From NCBI RefSeq assembly GCF_018327705.1, contig NZ_BNEM01000001.1, forward strand, positions 1,178,001 to 1,242,000: a DNA stretch of 64,000 nucleotides, written 5' to 3'. The notes below the pieces were generated by a model. The model did no database searches and was not told the DNA's origin. It saw only the letters and a list, made by a program, of their open reading frames with translations. This DNA comes from Catellatospora sp. TT07R-123 (GTDB taxonomy: Bacteria; Actinomycetota; Actinomycetes; Mycobacteriales; Micromonosporaceae). A program made the translations under genes and the position numbers. This document shows positions 9,046 through 17,534 of this stretch, in pieces (positions within the stretch are counted from its first letter, which is position 1; every line of letters starts with the position of its first letter).

Positions 9046-9566
9046 GCACCGCCCTCACTCTGCGCGGCCACCTCGCGGACCGCGGCGACGATGTTGTCGT
9101 ACGCCCCGCAGCGGCACAGATTGCCCGCCATGAACTCGCGGATGTCGGCGTCGCTGCCCGCCCGGCCCTCCCGGAGCAGGCACGCGGCCGACATGAGCTG
9201 GCCCGGGGTGCAGAAGCCGCACTGGAACGCGTCGTGGCGCAGGAACGCCTCCTGGAGCGGGTGCAGGTCGGGCCCGTCGGACAGGCCCTCGACCGTGGTG
9301 ACCGAGCAGCCGTCGACCTGCGCGGCGAGCATCAGGCAGGCCAGCACGCGCACGCCGTCGACGTGGACCGTGCACGCGCCGCAGGCGCCCTGGTCGCAGC
9401 CGCGTTTGGTGCCGGTGAGCCCCGCGGTGTCGCGCAGGGCCTCCAGCAGCGTCGTGCGGGTGTCGACCCGCCACTGGTGCGGGCTGCCGTTGACCACGGT
9501 CAGGACGTCGACGAAGTACTCGTCCTGCACCGATGGGGTCCGTGTCGTCGTTCGGGTGGTTTTCAT
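9042..9566 (-). CDS. [2Fe-2S] subunit of the molybdenum oxidoreductase
   Basis: A 174-residue small subunit and first gene of the operon. The plant-type ferredoxin cluster uses Cys57, 62, 65 and 77 (CDQGACGAC...C). The second, helical domain cluster uses Cys116, 119, 151 and 153 (CGFC, CRC). It passes electrons from the Mo centre to the FAD subunit. Start chosen at the ATG at 9566, which has a GGAG 6-9 nt upstream; the open frame continues further but leaves the family. The ATGA stop/start overlap with the FAD gene implies translational coupling. Confidence 0.92.
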   Translation of the reverse strand: MKTTRTTTRTPSVQDEYFVDVLTVVNGSPHQWRVDTRTTLLEALRDTAGLTGTKRGCDQGACGACTVHVDGVRVLACLMLAAQVDGCSVTTVEGLSDGPDLHPLQEAFLRHDAFQCGFCTPGQLMSAACLLREGRAGSDADIREFMAGNLCRCGAYDNIVAAVREVAAQSEGGA

Positions 9567-9687
9567 CGGTATCTCCGGAGCGCGATCAGTCGCCGAACCG
9601 GCGCTGCGGCCACTGGCGTGGAGCGGACACCTCAGAATCCCACCGACCGGCGCCGGCCAGCGCAGATTCAGGCGATTCCGCGGCCGG

Positions 9688-10284
9688 TCAGGCGCGGGCC
9701 ACCTGGTAGCGCAGGTGGGTGACCAGGTCGGTGCGGCGTACGCCGGCCGGGACCAGGTCGATGCGGTCGATGCCCTCGAACAGCCGCTCGCCGCGCCCCA
9801 GCAGCACCGGGGCCACGTGCAGGCGCAGCTCGTCGATGAGCCCGGCGGCGAGGAACTGGTTGACGGTGGCGGCGCCGCCCGCGATGGCGACGTCGCGGTC
9901 CCCGGCGGCGGCGCGGGCCAGCCGCATCGCCTCGTGGACGCCCCCGGTGACGAAGTGGAAGACGGTGCCGCCCTGCATCGTGATCGGCTCCCGCTCGTGG
10001 TGGGTGAGGACGAACACCGGCGCGTGGTACGGCGGCTCGTCGCCCCACCAGCCCGTCCAGTCCAGGTCCCAGGCGCCCCGATCGGGGCTGAACATGTTGC
10101 GGCCCATGATGAACGCACCCGCGGCGACGATCGCGGCCCGCTCCTCGGCGTTCTCCTCGGGCGCCTCGAACATCCACCGGGTCAGCACGTCGTCGACGTC
10201 GCCGAACGGCGCGTCCAGGCGCTGGTTCAGCCCGGCCGTGTAGCCGTCCACCGACACCGCCATGTCGCAGGTCACCTTGCTCAT
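9688..10284 (-). CDS. RibD/dihydrofolate-reductase-like protein
   Basis: A 198-residue protein of the RibD C-terminal/DHFR fold. Recognisable elements are the N-terminal strand CDMAVSVDGYTAG, the MGRNMFSPDRG nucleotide-binding segment, and IAGGAATVNQFLAAGLIDELRLHVAPVLLG near the C-terminus. Such stand-alone proteins are NADPH-dependent reductases of unknown substrate, common in actinobacteria. The ATG at 10284 has GGGGAG 8 nt upstream; an ATG and a GTG lie 6 and 9 nt further out. It is downstream of nothing obvious and transcribed towards the Mo operon, with a 121-bp gap. Confidence 0.85.
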   Translation of the reverse strand: MSKVTCDMAVSVDGYTAGLNQRLDAPFGDVDDVLTRWMFEAPEENAEERAAIVAAGAFIMGRNMFSPDRGAWDLDWTGWWGDEPPYHAPVFVLTHHEREPITMQGGTVFHFVTGGVHEAMRLARAAAGDRDVAIAGGAATVNQFLAAGLIDELRLHVAPVLLGRGERLFEGIDRIDLVPAGVRRTDLVTHLRYQVARA

Positions 10285-10447
10285 CGTCATCACTCCCCGG
10301 TCAACACGGGGCCGCTGCGGCCCCTCTGACTATTGGTCGAACGAGCGCCGCGCACATCGACATCCGGCAGAAATTTCGCAGCGAGGTTGGACCCCGGGCA
10401 TGTGGACTGGGTTGAGGCGGCGGCGGTGCGGTGCCGCCGCCCCGGTC

Positions 10448-10762
10448 TCAGCGGCGCTGACGCTGCGGTAGCCCGGCGAGCTGCCGAAACGCCGCATGTG
10501 CCAGTTCACGGAAGCGGCATGGCGCGAATTCGCGACATGTACGGCAGCGCCCGGTCATATCGCTGTCGATGTGGGCGTCGATTAGATCCTGCGCCTCGGC
10601 AACGGTCGCTGGCAGCCGGACGACGCCACGTGCGCGGGCGGTCGTTGCGGGTGCGCCCGACCGGACGGAGTCGTTGTCACGTCCGGCCGGGCAGTCCGCC
10701 GCGCTACCGACCGAAGATGGTGTGGCTGGTGAGCGATTCAGCCATGGCGGCGCGCTTGTCAT
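10448..10762 (-). CDS. small Cys-containing protein, function unknown
   Basis: A possible 104-residue protein. The C-terminal half looks coding (VAEAQDLIDAHIDSDMTG, then CRTCREFAPC and a helical tail). The first ~50 residues are low-complexity and may not be translated, so the true start is uncertain. Three clustered Cys could bind a metal. It is divergent from the HTH regulator at 10924, a spacing in which small companion proteins are common. The rest of 10294-10923 shows no other gene. Confidence 0.45.
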   Translation of the reverse strand: MTSAPPWLNRSPATPSSVGSAADCPAGRDNDSVRSGAPATTARARGVVRLPATVAEAQDLIDAHIDSDMTGRCRTCREFAPCRFRELAHAAFRQLAGLPQRQRR

Positions 10763-10923
10763 TCATCCACGATGATCGACAGTATGTTCATTCACTACCC
10801 GGTGTCATATGGATGTTTCGTGGCGTCATCTCCTCGTGTCGCGGGGAAGTTCCCCTGGTGGGGTCGGTTGCGTACCGTCTAGACAATTGATCGACGCGCG
10901 TGACTGATCTTGTGGGGGATGAC

Positions 10924-12576
10924 ATGGGCGAGGGTCGGCCGGAGAGCCTGCGACGGCAGCAGGCCCGGCTGTCGGCCGAGTTGCGGGCCGGCGGCAAGAC
11001 CTGGGTGGAGGCAGCGGAGGCCTTCCAGACGAGGTTCCGGCTCAACCCACGGGTGGCGCTGCGGTCGGTGAGGGGATGGAGCCAGGCACATGCCGCCGAG
11101 GAGTGGAACCGGCGCTGGCCCAACGAGCCCAAGACCTTCAAAAGCTTCTCCTATTGGGAGATCTGGCCGGGCAGGGGCGGCTATTCGCCTTCGCAGGACA
11201 ACCTGGTTCGGCTGGCCGAGATCTACGAGTGCAGCGTGGCTGACCTGCTGGCCGACTTACCCAGCTTCCGCCACCTGGACTCCGCCTCTGGGGCGACTTT
11301 GGTGGTGCCTCGGGGTACGGCAATTGCTCTTGAGGGTGAAATCATGGTGCGGAGCGAGGCGGAGTCCCTGCTTCGCGACCTGCTCGGCCGGCGCCCTGGT
11401 GCCGAGGCGACTGCTCCGCCACCGGCGGACGTCACCAGCCTGTGCCGCCTGCCCGGGGAGGTCGACTTCGGAGATTTGGCGCAGGTCATCGTGAAGTGGA
11501 TTCAGCAGCTACCGCATTCCAAGGCCCGCAGGGACATGCTGGGCAAGCTGACGACCGCGCTTGCTGTCGCCGCGTCGGCGCCATTGGCCGAACTGGCAGG
11601 CACGGCCGGGCGGGCTGGTACCGCACCGGTCCCGGACTCCGGCAGATTCGACCCGGCCACGCTGGCACATTGCGAGGCCATGATGCCGAACCTGCGTAAG
11701 CAGGGCGATGTGCTCGGGGCGAGTTCGACGCTGCCCAGCGCGTTGGAGTACCGGCGCATAGCCGAACAGCAGGCCAAAGCCGCCCCGACCGGTGCTGCGC
11801 GTGACCGCGCGGTCGCCGTGTACGCCGAGTTGACCCAGCTGTCGGGCTGGCTGTGCTTCAACATGGGCGACTATGGCTCGGCGCAGCGGCTCTACGACGA
11901 CGCGCGGGCCGCCGCCCATGAAGCGCGGGCCGTGGAGCTGGTGACCTACATCCTGTGCACGATGAGCCACCTGGCGACCTGGCAGGGCCAGCCCCGGGTC
12001 GGTATCGATCACGCTGTCGCCGCTGCTGCGTGGGCCGAGCAGAGTGGCAGCCCGTACGCCCGTGCCTATGCCGCCGACGTGGCCGTACGGGCGCTGACCG
12101 CCGACGGTCAAGCCGACCGGTCGAGGGAGGCGCTCGACCGAGAGTACGACGCCCTGCAGACGGCTCTGAGCGGACGAGGCCCCCGCCAGTCGTGGTGGTA
12201 CTTCTACGACGAGTCGTTCTTCTGGAGCACCAGCGCCCAGAACGCGTTGAAGTTCCGCGGCGCCGACCAGGTGATCGCGGCCACGGACAAGGCACTGGGC
12301 CTCAGCGACCAGACCAACCTGCACAACCGGTCATTCCGGCTGCTATACCGGGCTGAGGCGTTCGCGCGCCAGCAGAGCATCGGGTTGGCCTGCCAGACCA
12401 TCACCGAAGTGGTGGAGCTGACGGCGGTGAACTCCACCCGCCGCATCGAGCAGCGGGTGCAGCAGTTGCGTCGTGGGCTTGACCCGTGGCGGCGTACCCG
12501 GGCCGTCAAGGAGCTCGACCAGGCGATCCGCGCCTACCGGATCAGTTCCGGCCAGCTAGCGGAAGCGGGTGCATGA
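10924..12576 (+). CDS. XRE-like transcriptional regulator with helical-repeat sensor domain
   Basis: A 550-residue protein. The N-terminal part contains a helix-turn-helix core (ALRSVRGWSQAHAAEEWN ... SPSQDNLVRLAEIYECSVADLL) of the large actinobacterial XRE-like group. After a linker, residues about 170-550 are mostly helical and resemble TPR-type repeats (for example LSGWLCFNMGDYGSAQRLY). Such proteins often tie development or secondary metabolism to a signal, but no ligand can be inferred. Start ATG at 10924, with GGGGGA 4-6 nt upstream, preferred over a GTG at 10900. The 3' end overlaps the convergent GNAT gene by 35 bp. Confidence 0.75.
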   Translation: MGEGRPESLRRQQARLSAELRAGGKTWVEAAEAFQTRFRLNPRVALRSVRGWSQAHAAEEWNRRWPNEPKTFKSFSYWEIWPGRGGYSPSQDNLVRLAEIYECSVADLLADLPSFRHLDSASGATLVVPRGTAIALEGEIMVRSEAESLLRDLLGRRPGAEATAPPPADVTSLCRLPGEVDFGDLAQVIVKWIQQLPHSKARRDMLGKLTTALAVAASAPLAELAGTAGRAGTAPVPDSGRFDPATLAHCEAMMPNLRKQGDVLGASSTLPSALEYRRIAEQQAKAAPTGAARDRAVAVYAELTQLSGWLCFNMGDYGSAQRLYDDARAAAHEARAVELVTYILCTMSHLATWQGQPRVGIDHAVAAAAWAEQSGSPYARAYAADVAVRALTADGQADRSREALDREYDALQTALSGRGPRQSWWYFYDESFFWSTSAQNALKFRGADQVIAATDKALGLSDQTNLHNRSFRLLYRAEAFARQQSIGLACQTITEVVELTAVNSTRRIEQRVQQLRRGLDPWRRTRAVKELDQAIRAYRISSGQLAEAGA

Positions 12577-13108
12577 ACACGGCGTACTCACGGTAGTACG
12601 CGCCGGGCCGTCCAGGTTTGGAACCGACTCGCTGCCATCCCCACCCCTCGTAGAGCGCGTGGGTGGCGGTCGCGACCGGGTTCGCGGACAGGGTCGCACG
12701 CTCTTCGTGCCGGCCGCTGAGGAACGTATCGTGTAGGCCGCGCCCGACGCCCTTGCCCTGCCAGGCTTTGCGCACCTCGATCTCAGCCAGGACCACCGTA
12801 CGCTCGCCGCCGCGCTCGTCGGTGAACCCCGGCTCGGGAGCCGGGGCGAGACCCACGAACCAGTCGCGGTCCTGCCGCAGGCTGTACCCGAAGACGAACC
12901 CCACCAGCTCGCCGTCCACCGACGCGGTGACCAGCTGGTAGTTGCGGGCACTCAGGGCGCTGGTCGCACGGTCACGGAAAGCGCTGCTCTTGACGGTGGT
13001 GTCCTCTCCGGGGACCTCGCCGTACGCGTCAGCGTAGACCTCGCACAGCTGATCCATCACGCCAGCGGCAGCCTCGTCGTTGAGGCGGGTGTACGTCACG
13101 TCGGTCAT
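12542..13108 (-). CDS. GNAT-family N-acetyltransferase
   Basis: A 188-residue acetyltransferase. The acetyl-CoA-binding motif A is clear at VLAEIEVRKAWQGKGVGRGL (R-x-x-G-x-G/A type). It is followed by ATHALYEGWGW, typical of motif B. The N-terminal part is variable, so the substrate (small molecule or protein amine) is unknown. It is convergent with and slightly overlapping the XRE-like gene, and divergent from the nucleotide-sugar dehydrogenase at 13263. Confidence 0.85.
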   Translation of the reverse strand: MTDVTYTRLNDEAAAGVMDQLCEVYADAYGEVPGEDTTVKSSAFRDRATSALSARNYQLVTASVDGELVGFVFGYSLRQDRDWFVGLAPAPEPGFTDERGGERTVVLAEIEVRKAWQGKGVGRGLHDTFLSGRHEERATLSANPVATATHALYEGWGWQRVGSKPGRPGAYYREYAVFMHPLPLAGRN

Positions 13109-13262
13109 GCCACGACCCTACGTGCGTATGGTTGCCGATCCTTCCCCGTGGCGCTGGGAAATGCGCTCAGCAGCCACTTTCCGGCACGAATCATGCCACA
13201 CGAAGGGTTACAGTCCGCTGGTCATCGACGGATGATGATCACTCGCGAAGGGTTGCAGGCTG

Positions 13263-14579
13263 TTGAAGATCACTGTCATCGGATCGGGCCACCTAGGCGC
13301 TACGCACGCCGCCGGCATGGCCGACATCGGGCACGAGGTCATCGGTGTCGACATCGACCAGGCGAAGATCGAGACGCTGAACGCCGGGCGGGGCTGGTTC
13401 CACGAACCCGAGCTGGACGTGCTGCTGGCCCGCAACATCGGCACCGGCAGGCTCCGCTTCACCACCGACTTCGCGGCTGCCGCAGACTTCGGCGACGTGC
13501 ACTTCCTCGCCGTCGGCACCCCGTCCGGCCCGGACGGCACATACGACCTGGCCCAGATCACCGGAGCGATCGAGCTGCTGGCCCCGCATCTCAACCGCCC
13601 GTGCTTGATCGTCGGCAAGTCCACCGTGACACCCGGAACCGCCTCGATGGTCGAAACCCTGGCCCGCAAGCTCGCCCCCGCAGGCGACTCGGTCGAGGTG
13701 GCGTGGAACCCCGAGTTCCTGCGCGAAGGCACCGCTGTCGCCGACACCCTGACCCCCGACCGCATCGTCCTCGGGGTGGCCTCCACCGAGGCGGAGAAGA
13801 CCCTGCGCCTGCTGTACGAGCCGATCACCAGCAGCCACGACTGCCCCCTGGTGGTCACCGACCGCATCACCGCCGAGATGGTGAAGGCGACCGCGAACGC
13901 CTACCTGGCCACCCGGATCTCGTTCGTCAACGCCGTCGCGGAGATGTGCGCCGCAGTGGGCGCCAACGTCGCCGAGCTCGCCGACGCGATCGGCCACGAC
14001 GCGCGCATCGGACACCACTACTTCCATCCCGGCCTCGGCTTCGGCGGCGGCTGCCTGCCCAAGGACCTGCACGCCTTCACCCGCCAGGCCGAGCGCAGCG
14101 GCGTCACCGCCGCAGCCGGGTTCCTGAGAGGCGTGGACGCTCTGAACCTGCACATGCGCTCCCGCGCGGTCGAGGTGGCCGCCACCGCCCTCGGGGGCGA
14201 CCTGGCCGGGCGGCGCATCGCCATGTGGGGTGCGGCGTTCAAGCCCGGCATCGACGACGTACGCGACTCCCCGGCCCTGGACGTCGCGGTGCGGTTGCAC
14301 GACGCGGGCGCTACGGTCACGGTCTACGACCCGCAAGGGCTGGCGATGGCCCGCCAGGCAGCGCCGCAGCTCACGTACTCCGCCAGCGCGACCGAGGCCG
14401 CCACCGACGCCGAGCTGATCGTGGTCGGCACCGGATGGCCAGAGTTCGGCGCGCTCGACCCGTACGCCATCGCCAACAGCGTCGCCGCCCGGAACCTGCT
14501 CGACACCCGCGGCGTGATCTCCGGCCAGCGCTGGCGCGCCGCGGGGTGGACCGTCCACGGCCTGGGCTACCAGTCCTGA
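13263..14579 (+). CDS. UDP-glucose/GDP-mannose-type dehydrogenase (first copy)
   Basis: A 438-residue NAD-dependent enzyme that oxidises a nucleotide-sugar C6 alcohol to the acid, probably UDP-glucose to UDP-glucuronate. N-terminal Rossmann motif GSGHLG (7-12), NPEFLREG (149-156), a helical middle with Lys208, catalytic Cys264 in GGGCLPKD, and a C-terminal Rossmann domain with GAAFKPGIDDVRDSPAL. The start codon is TTG at 13263, with a GAAGGG-like site upstream. A paralogue lies tail-to-tail downstream; no glycosyltransferases flank the pair, so the fate of the product is open. Confidence 0.9.
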   Translation: MKITVIGSGHLGATHAAGMADIGHEVIGVDIDQAKIETLNAGRGWFHEPELDVLLARNIGTGRLRFTTDFAAAADFGDVHFLAVGTPSGPDGTYDLAQITGAIELLAPHLNRPCLIVGKSTVTPGTASMVETLARKLAPAGDSVEVAWNPEFLREGTAVADTLTPDRIVLGVASTEAEKTLRLLYEPITSSHDCPLVVTDRITAEMVKATANAYLATRISFVNAVAEMCAAVGANVAELADAIGHDARIGHHYFHPGLGFGGGCLPKDLHAFTRQAERSGVTAAAGFLRGVDALNLHMRSRAVEVAATALGGDLAGRRIAMWGAAFKPGIDDVRDSPALDVAVRLHDAGATVTVYDPQGLAMARQAAPQLTYSASATEAATDAELIVVGTGWPEFGALDPYAIANSVAARNLLDTRGVISGQRWRAAGWTVHGLGYQS

Positions 14580-14594
14580 CAGGTGTTCACGAAC

Positions 14595-14632
14595 AGGCGA
14601 AGGGGCGGCCTAAGCGGGCCGCCCCTTCGCCT
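14595..14632. terminator. bidirectional terminator hairpin
   Basis: Perfect 16-bp stem (arms 14595-14610 and 14617-14632) with a 6-nt loop, exactly between the two convergent dehydrogenase genes. Confidence 0.85.
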
Positions 14633-14641
14633 GCCATCAGT

Positions 14642-15949
14642 TCAGAGCACCTGCACCGACCAACCCGCCACCCGCCAATCGGTGTGCAGCAGCAGGCCTC
14701 GCCGCGCGTCGATCAGCGTGGGCCGCCGGCCGGGTGCGAGCTGCGCCGGGATGACGCGACCGAACTCGGGCCAGTTCGTCAGGTGCAGCAGCACAGCGGC
14801 ACCCTCGGCCACAGCCTCCGGATCAGCCGCGTACGCCAGCTCGGGAAACTCGGCCTGCGCGCCGTCCATGGCCTGCGGGTCGTAGACGGTGACCACCGCC
14901 CCGGCCCGGTGCAGGCGGGAAGCCACATCCAGGGCCGGGGAGTCGCGGATGTCGTCGATCCCGGCTTTGAACGACGCTCCCCAAATCCCGACCCGGGCTC
15001 CGGTCGCGTCACCGCCGACAGCCTGGACTGCCAGCTCGACCGCCCGCTGACGGCGCCGCTGGTTGATCTCGTCCACGTGGGTCAGGAAGGCCAGCGAGCG
15101 CCCGACCCCCAGCGACTCGGCCAACGCCACGAACCCCCGCGTGTCCTTGGTCAGGCACGACCCGCCGTAGCCCAGGCCGGGCTGCAGGTACGTGCTGCCG
15201 ATGCGCGCGTCGTGGCCCATCACCGCGGCCAGGTCCTCGACGCTGGCCCCAGCGGCGTCGCAGAACTCGGCCAGCGCGTTGACGAACGACACCCGCGTGG
15301 CCAGGAACGCGTTCGCCGCCAGCTTGCACAGCTCCGCCGTGACCAGGTCCGTGACGACCAGGGGAACCCCATCGGCCAGGCACTCCGCCCACACCCGGCG
15401 CAGCATCGTCTCCGCCTGGCCACCGGGCTCCACGCCCAGCACGATCCGCGTCGGGCGGCGCACGTCGGCGATCGAGTGCGCCTCGCGCATGAAGTCCGGC
15501 GACGCGGCCACCTCGACCGAGACACCCGCCGGGACCAGCTCCATCACCCGGGCCTTCACCTTCGCGGTGGTGCCCGCCGGGACCGATGACTTGACCACCA
15601 CCAGTGTGTCCCTGGTGATCTCGCGGGCCAGCGACTCGGCGGCGGCGAACACATCACCGAGATCGTGATGCGCCGAACCGGCCGCCTGCGGTGTCGGCAC
15701 CGCGATGAAGTGGAGGTCCGCGTGAGCTGCGGCGTTGGCGTACGACGAGGTGAACGTCAGCCGCCCCGTCGCCGCGCCGTCTGTGATCGCCTCGGCCAGG
15801 CCCGGCTCGGCGAACGGCGGCTTTCCGGCGTGCAGCAGGGCGGCGGTCTCGGTGTTGGTGTCCACCCCCAGCACCTGATGGCCAAGCGCGGCGAGCCCAG
15901 CAGCGTAGGGTGCACCGAGCCTCCCGCACCCGATGACAGTGATCTTCAT
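14642..15949 (-). CDS. UDP-glucose/GDP-mannose-type dehydrogenase (second copy)
   Basis: A 435-residue paralogue of the dehydrogenase ending at 14579. It has the Rossmann motif GCGRLG, Lys209, catalytic Cys265 in GGSCLTKD and a C-terminal GASFKAGIDDIRDSPAL. The usual NPEFLREG segment is changed to SPDFMREA, and PKD to TKD, so the substrate may differ from that of the first copy. Its ATG abuts the stop of the upstream methyltransferase (TGA-ATG), with GGAGG inside the end of that gene, indicating co-transcription and coupling. Confidence 0.88.
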   Translation of the reverse strand: MKITVIGCGRLGAPYAAGLAALGHQVLGVDTNTETAALLHAGKPPFAEPGLAEAITDGAATGRLTFTSSYANAAAHADLHFIAVPTPQAAGSAHHDLGDVFAAAESLAREITRDTLVVVKSSVPAGTTAKVKARVMELVPAGVSVEVAASPDFMREAHSIADVRRPTRIVLGVEPGGQAETMLRRVWAECLADGVPLVVTDLVTAELCKLAANAFLATRVSFVNALAEFCDAAGASVEDLAAVMGHDARIGSTYLQPGLGYGGSCLTKDTRGFVALAESLGVGRSLAFLTHVDEINQRRRQRAVELAVQAVGGDATGARVGIWGASFKAGIDDIRDSPALDVASRLHRAGAVVTVYDPQAMDGAQAEFPELAYAADPEAVAEGAAVLLHLTNWPEFGRVIPAQLAPGRRPTLIDARRGLLLHTDWRVAGWSVQVL

Positions 15950-16747
15950 TCAGTCCTCCCCGCGACGCGCGATGATCATTGCCGGCTGGATGGTGGCGGT
16001 GAACATGCCGCCTGGCTCGGCTGCCAGCAGCAGGCGGCGAAGGTCGGCATCGAACTCGGCCAGCCGGTCGCCCAGCACGGCCGGCGAGCTGTAGGCCTGC
16101 GTGTACTGCAGACCCATGACCTGGTCGAGGCTCATCGACAGCCTCACGTCGGTGCGCATCACGGTCAGCGCATTGAATGCCGAGGATCGAAGGACCGTCT
16201 CGTGGTCGCCTCCGGGCTGCTCGTGATGCAGGGCGTCCGGCCCCGCGCGGCGAACAATGCCGAGGTGGCGATGGATGACTCGATCGGCCAGCGGATACCA
16301 CCATGGCTTGGCCGAGCCTGCCGCGAACGACATCATGATCGCGACGAAGCCACCCGGCACCACCAACTCGTCAAGCTGGCGCACGACGCTCGCACGATCG
16401 AACCAGTGAAACGCGTCGCCGATCACGACGCCCGCAACCTTCGGTAGCCCAATCAATTCGTGCACGTCACCGACACGGAACTCGACCTCATCACCGAACC
16501 CCTCCTCGGCCGCCCGATTCCGGGCAATCTCGATCATTTTCGGGCTAGCGTCGATGCCGACGACGTGACGGTCCCGCGTGGCCAGGCCCAGCGCGAGCGA
16601 ACCGGGACCTGTCCCCAGATCCAGCACGGCTCCACCCGGATGGAGACCGGCAACATGATTGACGAACACCGCAGGATGCGGTGGACGATAGGTCGAGTAA
16701 TCCTCTTCCGTGCCCGCGAACAGGGTCGCGGGCGCCGCATAGCGCAC
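15950..16747 (-). CDS. class I SAM-dependent methyltransferase
   Basis: A 265-residue methyltransferase. The SAM-binding motif I is VLDLGTGPGSLAL (about 42-54), with an acidic residue in VVGIDASPKM and motif II/III regions around DAFHWFD. The GTG start at 16747 has AGGGGG 7 nt upstream. Directly followed by, and translationally coupled to, the second nucleotide-sugar dehydrogenase, so a sugar or small-molecule substrate is plausible but unproven. Confidence 0.85.
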   Translation of the reverse strand: MRYAAPATLFAGTEEDYSTYRPPHPAVFVNHVAGLHPGGAVLDLGTGPGSLALGLATRDRHVVGIDASPKMIEIARNRAAEEGFGDEVEFRVGDVHELIGLPKVAGVVIGDAFHWFDRASVVRQLDELVVPGGFVAIMMSFAAGSAKPWWYPLADRVIHRHLGIVRRAGPDALHHEQPGGDHETVLRSSAFNALTVMRTDVRLSMSLDQVMGLQYTQAYSSPAVLGDRLAEFDADLRRLLLAAEPGGMFTATIQPAMIIARRGED

Positions 16748-16943
16748 GGCTTGCCCCCTCGGTCAAGATCCAGCACATGGCAACGGTGCGGGCCGAACAG
16801 GCCCTGACGTCTGGCTTCGATGGCGACGACCTACAGGCTCCGCACCACATTCACGGTCATCTAAACCACCCTGAACGGACACCCGGCATGCTCGGGAAGT
16901 GCCCCGGCGCACAATTCCCTGTACGGCCTGGAAAGATCGAGGT

Positions 16944-17366
16944 ATGCAGGCCGCAGGTATTTTGCTCGTGCGCCCCGACGGCTCCGTGCTACTACAGCTA
17001 CGCGACGACCACGCGCCAACCGACGCCAACCGCTGGGGCATCCCCGGCGGACTCGTCAACCCAGGCGAGACACCAGAAGCCGCCGCACGTCGGGAGCTGC
17101 TCGAAGAAACTGGCCTCGTCATCAACACAGAGCTGACCCTCTTCTGGACAGGCGCCACCGCCGACAAAAGGCTCACCGCCCATGTCTACTGCGCCGCCAC
17201 GGACGCCAGCCAGGAGGAGATCGTGGTTGGCGAGGGACGCGCTATGGAATTCGTGCCCGCCGACAAGGTGGCCAGCATTGCACTGGCCGACAACGCCCGA
17301 CCCGTCCTGCTCGACTTCGTATCGTCGGAGCGCTTCAAGCGACTCGCACCCTCCGCCATGATCTGA
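16944..17366 (+). CDS. NUDIX hydrolase
   Basis: A 140-residue Nudix protein with the box G-x5-E-x7-RELLEETGL at about residues 34-56 (in GGLVNPGETPEAAARRELLE). It likely cleaves a nucleotide-diphosphate derivative. The start at the ATG at 16944 gives MQAAGILLV, the usual first strand of the fold, and a GAGG sits just upstream; a GTG at 16899 would add 15 atypical residues. Confidence 0.85.
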   Translation: MQAAGILLVRPDGSVLLQLRDDHAPTDANRWGIPGGLVNPGETPEAAARRELLEETGLVINTELTLFWTGATADKRLTAHVYCAATDASQEEIVVGEGRAMEFVPADKVASIALADNARPVLLDFVSSERFKRLAPSAMI

Positions 17367-17534
17367 ACCGCAACTGCATAGGACGCCGCGTTCGACCATC
17401 ACCCGACGCCCCAGCTCGCCGCCGGGCACCTTGCGTCGGTGGATCGAGGCCGCGACTCACCGCACGTCGTACGTCCCGCCATTCCAAGCGTCGAACCCAC
17501 GGAGGATGTCGCAGCAGATCGTTACCATCCGTGG

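Noticed and set aside
10333-10890. 185-residue plus-strand frame in the DHFR-like/XRE intergenic region
   Set aside because: Arg-rich, no ribosome site, ends just before the regulator promoter; the opposite-strand small frame is more protein-like.
16458-16807. Plus-strand frame inside the methyltransferase region
   Set aside because: Antisense to a clear SAM-binding protein; no start signal.
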